A stretch of DNA of 38,243 bases from a virus. The notes beneath the pieces were generated by a model. It saw only the letters and a program-made list of their open reading frames with translations, did not search any database and had not been told where the DNA came from. Shown one piece after another: positions 7,692-15,005 of this stretch. Location: positions 1-38,243 of the IMG/VR virus record IMGVR_UViG_3300025889_000338, one strand, 5' to 3'. The position numbers and the translations under genes were made by a program. Every line of letters starts with the position of its first letter. The first letter of the stretch is position 1.

Positions 7692-8640
7692 TTTTGTATA
7701 CCCATTCTAAAGCTCGATCGGCTTCCCTCTCAAGCGGTCTGTTTTCATACCAATTACCCGTCTCACGATCAAGTTGTCTGCACATTTCTGCAATTTCTTT
7801 ACTCGTGATAGGATATTCTCTTTTGATCGCATTACCAGCAATAGCAATCATGATTTGATACATCTTATGATACCAACCTGTTCCTGTTATTGTTCTATAT
7901 TCAGTGCCAAGTTGTTTAGGAAAAAAAGGACAGTCAGCATAGCTAGTCCACTTAATGTCAGTGTTGTTAAGTTGACTTTTTCTATACTCTACTACTTCTT
8001 TTCTTAATGCTTCTGGTAATCGGTCTAAAAATGATTTACCTTGTTTTTCTTCATAATGGTGTTTAGCCATTAATTCGTCAGGATTTATATATCTATCTGA
8101 TTCATTTATAAAGAAAAAGTTATATGCTCCAGGATAAACAGCTGGAACATAAAACATTCGAGATAAGTCTTTTGTTTGCTTATCTGCTAATCCTTCTATT
8201 TCTGTATTCAGGGCAAACCAAAAATGTTTGATACGATCTCGTTCAATTTCATCTGTAAGAGGAAATACAATTCTAAACTTTGGTTGTTCTGTTCTACTAG
8301 AAGCAGTAGAATATACAATATAATGATAATCACCAATGATTTCATTCAGTTTATCTTTTAACCAACCTAATGGATTTTCTGCATAGTTTTCATCAGGTTC
8401 TAATTCATCAACGTCGACAGCTACCCATCTTGACCATTTTTCAACATTATCGTTAGATCTTGTTGTACCTTCTTTATACACTGCCATCGATAACAACGGT
8501 GAGGACATTGGTCCACCTTTTTGGCCAGGAAGCATCGATGCTGCTTTCAATAATTTAATAAACTCATCAATGTTAGCACATTCATGTGTCTTATGAGTTT
8601 TATTATCAAAAGTATTTTTAAATACTGTTACGAAGTACAT
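7684..8640 (-). CDS. Primase-polymerase (AEP)-like protein, possible gp61 substitute
   Basis: 318 aa without an obvious zinc-binding or Toprim signature of T4 gp61. It has WVAVDVDEL with Asp76 and Asp78 (DxD), YSTASSR (110-116), PKFRIVFPL (120-128) and DLSRMFYVPA (158-167). This order resembles archaeo-eukaryotic primase/PrimPol-type catalytic domains found in plasmid and phage replication proteins. A helical C-terminal part (about 225-318) may contact helicase or DNA. Its place between the polymerase and recombinase genes, with gp41 helicase nearby and no other primase in view, suggests it primes the lagging strand. The family call is moderate and the role is inference. Confidence 0.55.
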   Translation of the reverse strand: MYFVTVFKNTFDNKTHKTHECANIDEFIKLLKAASMLPGQKGGPMSSPLLSMAVYKEGTTRSNDNVEKWSRWVAVDVDELEPDENYAENPLGWLKDKLNEIIGDYHYIVYSTASSRTEQPKFRIVFPLTDEIERDRIKHFWFALNTEIEGLADKQTKDLSRMFYVPAVYPGAYNFFFINESDRYINPDELMAKHHYEEKQGKSFLDRLPEALRKEVVEYRKSQLNNTDIKWTSYADCPFFPKQLGTEYRTITGTGWYHKMYQIMIAIAGNAIKREYPITSKEIAEMCRQLDRETGNWYENRPLEREADRALEWVYKNG

Positions 8641-9184
8641 GATAAAAATCCATTTCTAATACTTTAGTTTTACCTTTCCAAGTGTTAACATAAGTATAGT
8701 GTTTTACTAATTCTAATTGTTGATTATATTGGTGTACTGCTTTTTTAACATCATTTCTTTCCATATTATCAATCAGTACATAATCACAATTTAAATAATT
8801 TATACAATAGTCTATATCAAGACTAGCACATTCTATAGAATGGTGACCATCTATAAAACCTAAATCAAACTTTTCTTTAAATCCCGTATCTCTTAATGCT
8901 TCAGTCGTCATTTGATAGAATTTAAATCTATCATCATATATTCCTCTAATTACATTTTGGTTACCATGTTTAGGCGATGGTCCAATTGAATGTATTTCTG
9001 ATTCTGGAAATATTTCTAAAAGATATGTCGTAGAATGACCAGCATTAAAACCAATTTCCATAATTTTATATGGTACTGCAATCTGTTTAACCTCTTCAAA
9101 AATATTAAAGATTTCTTGCGTTGGTGGTAAAAAACCCCAACCGTCAGATCTCGGTGGTTTTAAGTGAGATAAGTCTATTTCCAT
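8618..9184 (-). CDS. Class I SAM-dependent methyltransferase
   Basis: 188 aa. Motif I IMEIGFNAGHS (41-51) binds SAM. FDLGFIDGHHSIECASLDID (from 107) and YVLIDN (135-140) match the Methyltransf_24 group, which often acts on sugars or small molecules. The ATG at 9184 follows its own TGTACA-type promoter, with only 6 nt between -10 and ATG, so the mRNA would start at or next to the start codon. The 3' end overlaps the primase-like gene by 23 nt. The substrate is unknown. Confidence 0.75.
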   Translation of the reverse strand: MEIDLSHLKPPRSDGWGFLPPTQEIFNIFEEVKQIAVPYKIMEIGFNAGHSTTYLLEIFPESEIHSIGPSPKHGNQNVIRGIYDDRFKFYQMTTEALRDTGFKEKFDLGFIDGHHSIECASLDIDYCINYLNCDYVLIDNMERNDVKKAVHQYNQQLELVKHYTYVNTWKGKTKVLEMDFYHVLRNSI

Positions 9185-9190
9185 TATTAT

Positions 9191-9219
9191 ATCCTATCAC
9201 AAATGAATGTGATTGTACA
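9191..9219 (-). promoter_or_regulatory. TGTACA-N17-TAGGAT promoter before the methyltransferase
   Basis: TGTACA (9219-9214), 17-bp spacer ending CATTTGTGA, then TAGGAT (9196-9191) on the minus strand, in the gap between gp43 and the methyltransferase. The promoter leaves a leader of about zero bases before ATG 9184. Confidence 0.65.
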
Positions 9220-9223
9220 TGCT

Positions 9224-11707
9224 TTATATAAAAAAATCTTCTAGCGTTGCAACTTCTTTTAATTTCCATCCTATCGCTTCTGCTATCGGTTCGAGTGGTT
9301 CTAAGAAAGTTTTTTCAAACTGTAGTTCATAATCAATATAATTATCTAAACCAAATTCTTTAGGCAAACCATGAGGAAATGCAATAACGTTTTCATTAAT
9401 AGGATTTGGTTTTTTCATATACGCGAATTTAATTTTGGTTCCGTTTTTAATCTCTTCGATCTGAGTCGATAATCCTTTTTCTTTTATAAGTTGATTAAAC
9501 AAGATAGAACCTCTTACATGTATAGGTGTTCCTTTTGCATAACCAGGTGCAGCTCTTCGAGTAAATTTGGTTATGTTGCTAACACCTCGAGGAAACGCGA
9601 CTTCATCAGCTGGAAGAGATTTGAAATGTTCTTCATATCTTTCAATCTCTTTTTGCATGTCGCTTTGAGAACCAGTAAGAATAGTTTTGAATATATCTTT
9701 AAAGTATTTTCGACATATTTGAGGAGTAGAGGATTTAACTGCTTCTATACCCATCATCTTGAGTTTAGGCTTAGCATATTGCACACCTTCAGAATTGTGT
9801 ACATTTAGAATATATCTTTTCTTTGCAATCCATACACCACGATCAGCGATAACTTCTCGTTTCATAACCATTCGATTATCTAGGCAATTGAGTTTATCAT
9901 GAAGATTTTGATAAGCATTTTCTAGAGTATCTTCTAATTTGATGCAAACTTCATCGAGAAATTTAACTGGATTGTTTGGTTTAAATTGTTTTACAAATGC
10001 ATCCATTTTAACATACAGAGAATCTGTATCGATTGCGACAACATAATCTTTGTCTGTTTTAAACATCTTGTTTATTTCATCGTTAACTGCTTTTTCTGCC
10101 CATTGGATTGCTAACTGACCAGTAAGAGTAACAGATTCGGCTACACGTTGATCAAAATACCTAAAGTATTTGTTACCAAGTGCACCATAAAGAGAGTTCA
10201 TCAAAATCTTAATCGCCATCTGATGATTATTGAGAGCATCAATTTCATCTCTCAATTTTTTAGTAGTAGCTTTTTCATATTCTATTTGAGCTTTGATCAT
10301 CTCATTTTTGATCACTACTCTATCATCATAATATTGACGAATGATTCTTGGAATAACGCCTTCTATATCCTTTCTAAATCTTACACCAGAAGGGGCAAGT
10401 GTATAATCACCTGTATCTGGAAATAATCCATCAAGCGCTTTACTTACACTAATATCATTTTCATAACCATCTATCACCGTTTCAGTACTCATATTCCATT
10501 GAACGATAATATTAGGATAAAGTGAATTTAAATCGAAAGAGCATATCCAATCATGACCACCGACATGAGGTTCTTTTACATAGCCACCAGCGAATGGTGT
10601 TTTTACTTTCTCGCTTTTAAATGGAACAGCGACTTTTTCTTTATTCAACATTCGATAGATGATTGAATCCCAAATGTTTGTAGTTCCAAAGGTATCGACA
10701 TAATTTGCACCAGCTTTATATGCCATCGTCATGATCAAAGTAATAAGACCCAATCTCTCTTCTAAACGATCAACGAGTTCGACGTCTCGAATATTATAGT
10801 CGATAAACTTCTGATAATCTTCTTTATATAAGTTGTTAAGGGAACCAAACTCTTCGTATGATAATTTTCTTTCGTCCAATACAACGTGTGCAATGTGATC
10901 TAGACGATAAGATTCTTGTTGACCATACGTGTTTAAGCAAAACTTTTTAAATGATTTTTGATAATCAAGTATTTGCAAACCATTAATCTTACAATAAGTT
11001 ACTTGTTGTCCGCGATCTATACCAGCTTCCAATCTTGGCATTATACCCCAAGGTGATAGTCTTTTTATTGATTGAGGACCAATAACTTTTGATATTCTGT
11101 TCGCGAGATATGTTAAATCGAAATATTCTACGTTCCAACCAGTAACTACATCTGGCATATAATCAGGATCATTCCAAAACTTTAGAAAGTTATCGAGCAT
11201 ATCAAATTCAGTATCATATTGGTGATATACAACATCATCGCGAGTTACATTATAATCTCGCATACCAAATACGTGATATTTGTTGTCCTTATTATTTTTA
11301 GTTGTGATTGAAATAAGAGGATAGTTTGCTTCTTCGGGAATAGGGAAACCTTCTTCTGATTCTACCTCGATATCGATGGTTGTAACGTTTATCTCGTCAC
11401 GATTAAATTTGATTTCTTCTGGCCAAACATTTGTGATAAATTGAAAGATGAAATTGTTTTGACCATGGATTTCAATACCGTCTACATGTTCATAACGTTT
11501 GATGAAGTTATTTGCTTCACTCATCGTTTCGAATGTAACTGGTTCTACGTTTTTACCGTTAATTGATTTCCATTCTGATTGAACTGATGGATTGACTGGA
11601 TATAATACAGGTTTGAAAGGTATTCTTTCGATGTGTCTTCTACCATCTTTATAACCGCGAAGCAAGATAGTATTTGCTTGACGTTCGACACTTGTATAAT
11701 ATTTCAT
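9224..11707 (-). CDS. 43: DNA polymerase gp43 (family B)
   Basis: 827 aa. Proofreading exonuclease motifs: DIE (112-114), WNVEYFD (191-197) and YNIRD (304-308). Polymerase motifs: A FDLNSLYP (391-398), B K500 with NSLYGALGN (504-512), and C DTDS (560-563). All catalytic acids are present. The C-terminus LEDFFI resembles the short hydrophobic tail by which T4 polymerase docks on the sliding clamp gp45. No intein or intron interrupts it. It is driven by a TGTACA-type promoter at 11715-11743 with almost no leader; RegA, encoded upstream, is known in T4 to repress translation of replication genes. Confidence 0.97.
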   Translation of the reverse strand: MKYYTSVERQANTILLRGYKDGRRHIERIPFKPVLYPVNPSVQSEWKSINGKNVEPVTFETMSEANNFIKRYEHVDGIEIHGQNNFIFQFITNVWPEEIKFNRDEINVTTIDIEVESEEGFPIPEEANYPLISITTKNNKDNKYHVFGMRDYNVTRDDVVYHQYDTEFDMLDNFLKFWNDPDYMPDVVTGWNVEYFDLTYLANRISKVIGPQSIKRLSPWGIMPRLEAGIDRGQQVTYCKINGLQILDYQKSFKKFCLNTYGQQESYRLDHIAHVVLDERKLSYEEFGSLNNLYKEDYQKFIDYNIRDVELVDRLEERLGLITLIMTMAYKAGANYVDTFGTTNIWDSIIYRMLNKEKVAVPFKSEKVKTPFAGGYVKEPHVGGHDWICSFDLNSLYPNIIVQWNMSTETVIDGYENDISVSKALDGLFPDTGDYTLAPSGVRFRKDIEGVIPRIIRQYYDDRVVIKNEMIKAQIEYEKATTKKLRDEIDALNNHQMAIKILMNSLYGALGNKYFRYFDQRVAESVTLTGQLAIQWAEKAVNDEINKMFKTDKDYVVAIDTDSLYVKMDAFVKQFKPNNPVKFLDEVCIKLEDTLENAYQNLHDKLNCLDNRMVMKREVIADRGVWIAKKRYILNVHNSEGVQYAKPKLKMMGIEAVKSSTPQICRKYFKDIFKTILTGSQSDMQKEIERYEEHFKSLPADEVAFPRGVSNITKFTRRAAPGYAKGTPIHVRGSILFNQLIKEKGLSTQIEEIKNGTKIKFAYMKKPNPINENVIAFPHGLPKEFGLDNYIDYELQFEKTFLEPLEPIAEAIGWKLKEVATLEDFFI

Positions 11708-11714
11708 AGTCCCT

Positions 11715-11743
11715 ATTCTACCACAAGTAAAATTAAAAGTACA
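11715..11743 (-). promoter_or_regulatory. TGTACT-N17-TAGAAT promoter of gp43
   Basis: TGTACT (11743-11738), 17-bp spacer ending TTTACTTGTGG, then TAGAAT (11720-11715). The 11-base spacer end and the -10 are identical to the gp41 promoter. Seven bases lie between the -10 and the gp43 ATG. Confidence 0.75.
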
Positions 11744-12436
11744 TTAATCAATGATAAAAAGATTTGGTTGCTCCGCATATTTGTCTGGTAATAAATGATC
11801 TATTGTTACTCCTAACGATTTAGAGTAAATTTGAGTTACTGGTGCAGATGAATTATCTGTTAATAAGTTTTTCCTTCCATCTTTTGGCCACAATCTTTTC
11901 CATTCTCTTGAAATTTTTTCTATGTAACCCATAGGTCCACCAGCAAAAGTGTTCCAGTTCTTTTCTACAATAAACCATTTCATATAGTCTTTAAATTTAT
12001 TGCTTATTGAATAACATTCCATTGCAATTCCAGGCATCCATATTGCATAGTTCGTCATTCTTTTGAAATCACTTCTAAATTTTTCTTCATCTGTTAGATA
12101 AGCATCATGTTCCATAATAATAAATCGTTCTTGCTCTTCTTTTAACATGAGTTTTAAATGACTTACAACAACTGCTTTTTCTATTTCTGTCCAATTTCTA
12201 TCTCCACTTCTTATTACTTGATGAGGCCAAAAAGAAAATTTAAGTCCTTCTATTTCAATCATAGGACCTACTCCCCATTGATCGACTTCATCGATCCAAA
12301 CGAGATCTTTTGGTTTAGTACATTGAATAGGAATAATCTCTATCAAATCTTCTACACATTTAAAAGATTCTATAGACATTTTAGAGTATGCGACGGATAC
12401 TGGATTATCAAAATCCATAATCAGATATGCTTTCAT
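11744..12436 (-). CDS. Glycosyltransferase-like protein (GT25-like)
   Basis: 230 aa from ATG 12436 (MKAYLIMDFD). A longer frame would begin inside a hairpin at 12449-12478 and lacks a ribosome site. VVSHLKLMLKEE followed by RFIIMEHDAYL (Glu109, His110, Asp111) resembles the SH...lIlEDDA pattern of family 25 glycosyltransferases, where the acidic motif binds metal and nucleotide sugar. In phages such enzymes may modify host LPS, phage DNA or virion proteins. It is the last gene before the gp43 promoter. The family call is moderate and the acceptor is unknown. Confidence 0.5.
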   Translation of the reverse strand: MKAYLIMDFDNPVSVAYSKMSIESFKCVEDLIEIIPIQCTKPKDLVWIDEVDQWGVGPMIEIEGLKFSFWPHQVIRSGDRNWTEIEKAVVVSHLKLMLKEEQERFIIMEHDAYLTDEEKFRSDFKRMTNYAIWMPGIAMECYSISNKFKDYMKWFIVEKNWNTFAGGPMGYIEKISREWKRLWPKDGRKNLLTDNSSAPVTQIYSKSLGVTIDHLLPDKYAEQPNLFIID

Positions 12437-12448
12437 AATATTCCAAGT

Positions 12449-12478
12449 GTGGCAGCCAAACAACTGCCTGACTGCCAC
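12449..12478 (-). promoter_or_regulatory. Leader hairpin before the glycosyltransferase gene
   Basis: Perfect 7-bp inverted repeat GTGGCAG/CTGCCAC (12478-12472 with 12455-12449) around a 16-nt loop, between the stop of the 40-aa gene and the glycosyltransferase start. Only 12 nt separate the stem from the ATG, and the presumed ribosome site (TTGGAA) lies in those 12 nt. No T-run follows on the minus strand, so it is more likely a translational or RNA-stability element than a terminator. Confidence 0.45.
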
Positions 12479-12489
12479 GTGCTTTTATC

Positions 12490-12612
12490 TTATAATACTG
12501 TTGTTAAAAACCAATAAGGTAGTGAAGCAATCACGCCAATAATGACGCCTGATTGTACATACCCTACAGTTTCAGTATCAAGACGTTGCAGTCTTTTCTG
12601 AAGTGTTTTCAT
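12490..12612 (-). CDS. 40-aa membrane peptide
   Basis: Short gene with an excellent ribosome site (AGGAG at 12620-12624, 7 nt from ATG 12612). It overlaps the last 35 nt of hsp20 in another frame. The N-terminal third is basic (MKTLQKRLQRL) and residues 18-39 are hydrophobic (YVQSGVIIGVIASLPYWFLT region), predicting a single membrane span with a positive cytoplasmic end. No family recognised. Small phage peptides like this can be holin-like or host-takeover factors, but nothing here shows which. Confidence 0.65.
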   Translation of the reverse strand: MKTLQKRLQRLDTETVGYVQSGVIIGVIASLPYWFLTTVL

Positions 12613-13045
12613 TAATTATCTCCTCGTAATTGTCATGTTTTTTAATTTCAATACTACGAGGACGCTGATCTTCTGGGACGACTACTTTCAATTTGATGAC
12701 CAGTATTCCATCCACTAGATCGGCTCCAACTACTTGTGTGTACTCGGACAGCCTAAAGACACGCTTGAATTTTTTCGTTGAGATACCTCTATGAATAAAT
12801 TCTCGGCCTCTAGTTTGATGCTCACCTGTTACGGTAAGGGTTCTATCCTTCACGTCAACATTCAACTCATCTTGAGAGAAACCAGCAACGGCTAACTCAA
12901 TATGATAATCATCATCTGTGTATTTGACAATGTTGTGTGGGGGATAGTTATCTTTTGCTTGTTTCGCAGCCATATCTACTTCTGCTAAGAAATGATCAAA
13001 GCCAACAAAACTTGCGCGTGGGAATAAGCTTCTAACGCCTGTCAT
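12578..13045 (-). CDS. hsp20: Small heat-shock protein Hsp20
   Basis: 155 aa. The alpha-crystallin domain spans about residues 40-135, with DDYHIELAVAGFSQDEL, LTVTGEH and the closing ADLVDGILVIKLKV (A-x-L-x-x-G-v-L) typical of IbpA-type chaperones. Hsp20 is a frequent core gene of T4-like marine phages, where it is thought to hold folding intermediates during infection or head assembly. The start has a perfect AGGAGG 6 nt upstream. A short GC-rich hairpin lies in its leader at 13077-13102. Identification is secure. Confidence 0.92.
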   Translation of the reverse strand: MTGVRSLFPRASFVGFDHFLAEVDMAAKQAKDNYPPHNIVKYTDDDYHIELAVAGFSQDELNVDVKDRTLTVTGEHQTRGREFIHRGISTKKFKRVFRLSEYTQVVGADLVDGILVIKLKVVVPEDQRPRSIEIKKHDNYEEIINENTSEKTATS

Positions 13046-13076
13046 ATTTACCTCCTAAAGTTTAAGCAAGGTTAGT

Positions 13077-13102
13077 GTATACCCGGACCACCCGGCATAT
13101 AC
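13077..13102 (-). promoter_or_regulatory. Hairpin in the hsp20 leader
   Basis: Interrupted inverted repeat on the minus strand: GTATA, a 2-nt bulge, CCGG, a 5-nt GTGGT loop, CCGG, a 1-nt bulge, TATAC. It lies about 30 nt upstream of the hsp20 ATG, in a gap of about 60 nt. There is no T-run, so it is not a standard terminator. It could be an RNA thermosensor-like or processing structure, or chance. Confidence 0.3.
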
Positions 13103-13106
13103 AGTA

Positions 13107-13763
13107 CTATATATACGTTTTTGGGTTTGTAGGACCCTCAATTCCAAAAGAAATTGCTAATCGAGTTTCTAAAGGTTCGATATAGTGATACGTACCTCTT
13201 GGAATCCATAACAACTGGTCTGGTTCAAATACTCTTTCCCAAAACTTTTCTGCTTTATCTAAATCTGATTTTGGGTTAAATGTATCTTCTGGAGATACAA
13301 GAGTATTGTGTAATGGTGAAACTGGAACAGTTGGTTTCCACAATGATAATTTCACCCTACCTAAAACTTGTAAATATACCACGTCCATTCTATCGCGGTG
13401 TATTTTAAAACTTTCTGCATCTGCAGTAAAACTTCCAAACCCTATTGCTGTAATATGGTTCCGATGAAATGTAATACGCATACGCTGTAGCAGGTCTTTA
13501 AACCATTGAGGCACGGAATCTCTACGTTCTAAGTGTCTTAATTCTATTGCGTTTTGCTTATACTTATATACTTTAAGCTTTTTCTTTTGCTCACCATTAA
13601 GGTCATCTTTTGGGTGTCCTTCGATAAGTTTAACCCAATCTATAAAAGAAAAATCTTTGACTTTGTTTATTTTACCAAAGAAGTGAGGTTTTCCTGCTCT
13701 AACATCTTCTATAAATTTACTGTTTATTTCCGATGTTGTATTTTGCACAAAGCTCCCATTCAT
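13107..13763 (-). CDS. JmjC/cupin-like putative 2OG oxygenase
   Basis: 218 aa. IHRDRMDVVYLQVLGRVKLSLWKP (H122-R-D124, then the strand with G135), and later DQLLWIPRGTYHYIE with His193, follow the layout of JmjC/cupin_4 oxygenases (HxD, then L-x-IPxGxxH). This predicts an Fe(II) and 2-oxoglutarate enzyme, possibly a protein hydroxylase. The ATG at 13763 has AAGGA upstream and lies 47 nt inside regA. The substrate is unknown; a non-catalytic cupin is the alternative. Confidence 0.65.
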   Translation of the reverse strand: MNGSFVQNTTSEINSKFIEDVRAGKPHFFGKINKVKDFSFIDWVKLIEGHPKDDLNGEQKKKLKVYKYKQNAIELRHLERRDSVPQWFKDLLQRMRITFHRNHITAIGFGSFTADAESFKIHRDRMDVVYLQVLGRVKLSLWKPTVPVSPLHNTLVSPEDTFNPKSDLDKAEKFWERVFEPDQLLWIPRGTYHYIEPLETRLAISFGIEGPTNPKTYI

Positions 13764-14130
13764 CTTTTTCCTTAAATGATATGACTTTAATTTGTCTCAA
13801 TGGAGCAACTGGTTGAAGTTGCTCTTGGTTTTGAACTGTAACTAATCCCCAATCACTTAATAAAGTAGCAATACTATTTCTTCTAGCAATATCACCTTCT
13901 TCTAGGTTTGCTTTACGTCCATCTAACAAGAATAGTTCTTTAAAATGCACTATAAAATATCTGCCTTGTTTATGAAGTATATGACATGATTGAAATAATT
14001 TGTTACCTTGTCTTGAGGCTACACCGATACGTGTAAGTGTTTCACGTACCTTTAGGAAATCGTCTGGTTCGTTTAGTATGACTTCCAGCATTGAAGCTGG
14101 TGTCCATTCAACTATTTGTTCTTCGTCCAC
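13717..14130 (-). CDS. regA: RegA translational repressor
   Basis: 137 aa from GTG 14130, which has AGGTGG 6 nt upstream. A shorter start at ATG 14091 (MLEVILNEPDD) would match the T4 RegA N-terminus better but has no ribosome site. The body is plainly RegA: DDFLKVRETLTRIGVAS, LFQSCHILHKQGRYFIVHFKE, RRNSIATLLSDWGLV, and ISFKEKDEWELCAKYNIGN near the end. RegA binds mRNA start regions of replication genes and blocks their translation, including those of the clamp and clamp-loader genes in T4. It overlaps gp62 by 23 nt, as expected for the 44-62-regA unit. Confidence 0.93.
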   Translation of the reverse strand: MDEEQIVEWTPASMLEVILNEPDDFLKVRETLTRIGVASRQGNKLFQSCHILHKQGRYFIVHFKELFLLDGRKANLEEGDIARRNSIATLLSDWGLVTVQNQEQLQPVAPLRQIKVISFKEKDEWELCAKYNIGNKQ

Positions 14131-14494
14131 CTTTATCCACCTTTTGTTTTATTTGTTTTAATTGCTCGGAACTGAGGAGTGGGAGTGCCTGTCTGGCCTT
14201 TTCATTACTATATCCATAATACTCCATAATCACCTCAATGTCCTCGCTGGTTTCAGGTTTGATCCATTTCGAGAATCTTTTTCTTTGTCTGATTATATTT
14301 ATATAAAATTCGTATTGTAAACGATTATCAAGATGATGATACTGATTCATGATATTAGCATAAGCAATTGTATCTTGGAAATACGAAAGCGTACGATTTA
14401 CAAGAAATGGATTATAAGCTTTCTCATCAATATCATCTTTCATGATATTTTTCTTTGTCCAGTTTATACTATTCAGATAGTCGAATGGGTTCAT
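14108..14494 (-). CDS. 62: Clamp loader small subunit gp62
   Basis: 128 aa. NPFDYLNSINWTKKNI, YNPFLVNRTLSYF, DTIAYANIMNQYH and RQRKRFSKWIKPE are hallmarks of T4 gp62. In T4 a single gp62 joins four gp44 ATPases to open the gp45 clamp and load it on DNA. It is shorter than T4 gp62 (about 187 aa), as in marine relatives. In T4 gp44 and gp62 are adjacent and translationally coupled; here an oxygenase gene lies between them, overlapping gp62 by 26 nt. Confidence 0.88.
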   Translation of the reverse strand: MNPFDYLNSINWTKKNIMKDDIDEKAYNPFLVNRTLSYFQDTIAYANIMNQYHHLDNRLQYEFYINIIRQRKRFSKWIKPETSEDIEVIMEYYGYSNEKARQALPLLSSEQLKQIKQKVDKGGRRTNS

Positions 14495-15005
14495 GTAAAT
14501 ATCTCAAGTTCATTGCTATACATGTTCTTTTTGCTTCTTCGTTTATCGCAGGTAAAACACCATGCACTAAAGAGGAATCAAACAATACAAACATATTTGG
14601 TTTTGGTTCTATTTCAATATCAGGGTTTTGAAACACTAAACTTCCACACCCTTCATCTGCAACTAAGTAATATATGGCCGATAATCTTTGATGTGGTCCT
14701 TCATGATGATGCATTGCTGTACCTTCACCATTTTCGTAATCTAATCCCCATATGTCACTATTTACTTTATATCTGCCCTTCATCATTTCTGATACTTTTT
14801 GTGAAAATACGTTTCTACAATTCTCAAAAGTATTTTCATTAAACTTGTAAGGCTGATATATTTTACAGTATGCAGTATTTAATCTAATGCTTGTTTTAGA
14901 TTGTTCTTTTGATGCTTTTTCTCTGATTTTAGCTATTAAGAAATCTCTATCTTCTAATTCTAACTCAACTGTAGCTAAAAGAGGTTTGCTATTTAAAACT
15001 AACAT
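14469..15005 (-). CDS. 2OG-Fe(II) oxygenase-like protein inserted between gp44 and gp62
   Basis: 178 aa. MHHHEGPHQRLSAIYYLV (His99-His101, Glu102, His105), then GSLVFQNP, then PNMFVLFDSSLVHGVLP with His148, and Arg160 in AKRTCIAMNLRY. This is the order of the 2OG-Fe(II) oxygenase family whose first motif is H-x-H/N rather than HxD. Catalysis is plausible but the metal ligands are less certain than in the 5098-5820 gene. It overlaps gp44 by 17 nt and gp62 by 26 nt, so it is translated with the clamp loader. Confidence 0.65.
   Translation of the reverse strand: MLVLNSKPLLATVELELEDRDFLIAKIREKASKEQSKTSIRLNTAYCKIYQPYKFNENTFENCRNVFSQKVSEMMKGRYKVNSDIWGLDYENGEGTAMHHHEGPHQRLSAIYYLVADEGCGSLVFQNPDIEIEPKPNMFVLFDSSLVHGVLPAINEEAKRTCIAMNLRYLHEPIRLSE

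Noticed and set aside
12449-12478. Terminator for the 40-aa gene or for plus-strand transcription
   Set aside because: On the minus strand no T-run follows. On the plus strand a short CTTTTAT follows, but no plus-strand gene exists and the loop is long.
12554-12560. TGTACA inside the 40-aa gene, and others at about 7346, 21596 and 38113
   Set aside because: No TAnnAT -10 or TGTGG spacer end occurs at 17 bp in either direction.
14284-14296. TATAAATA-like boxes inside gp62 and at about 21331-21341 inside uvsW
   Set aside because: They fall in coding sequence of non-late genes, with no late gene starting closely downstream; this 8-mer is expected by chance in AT-rich DNA.
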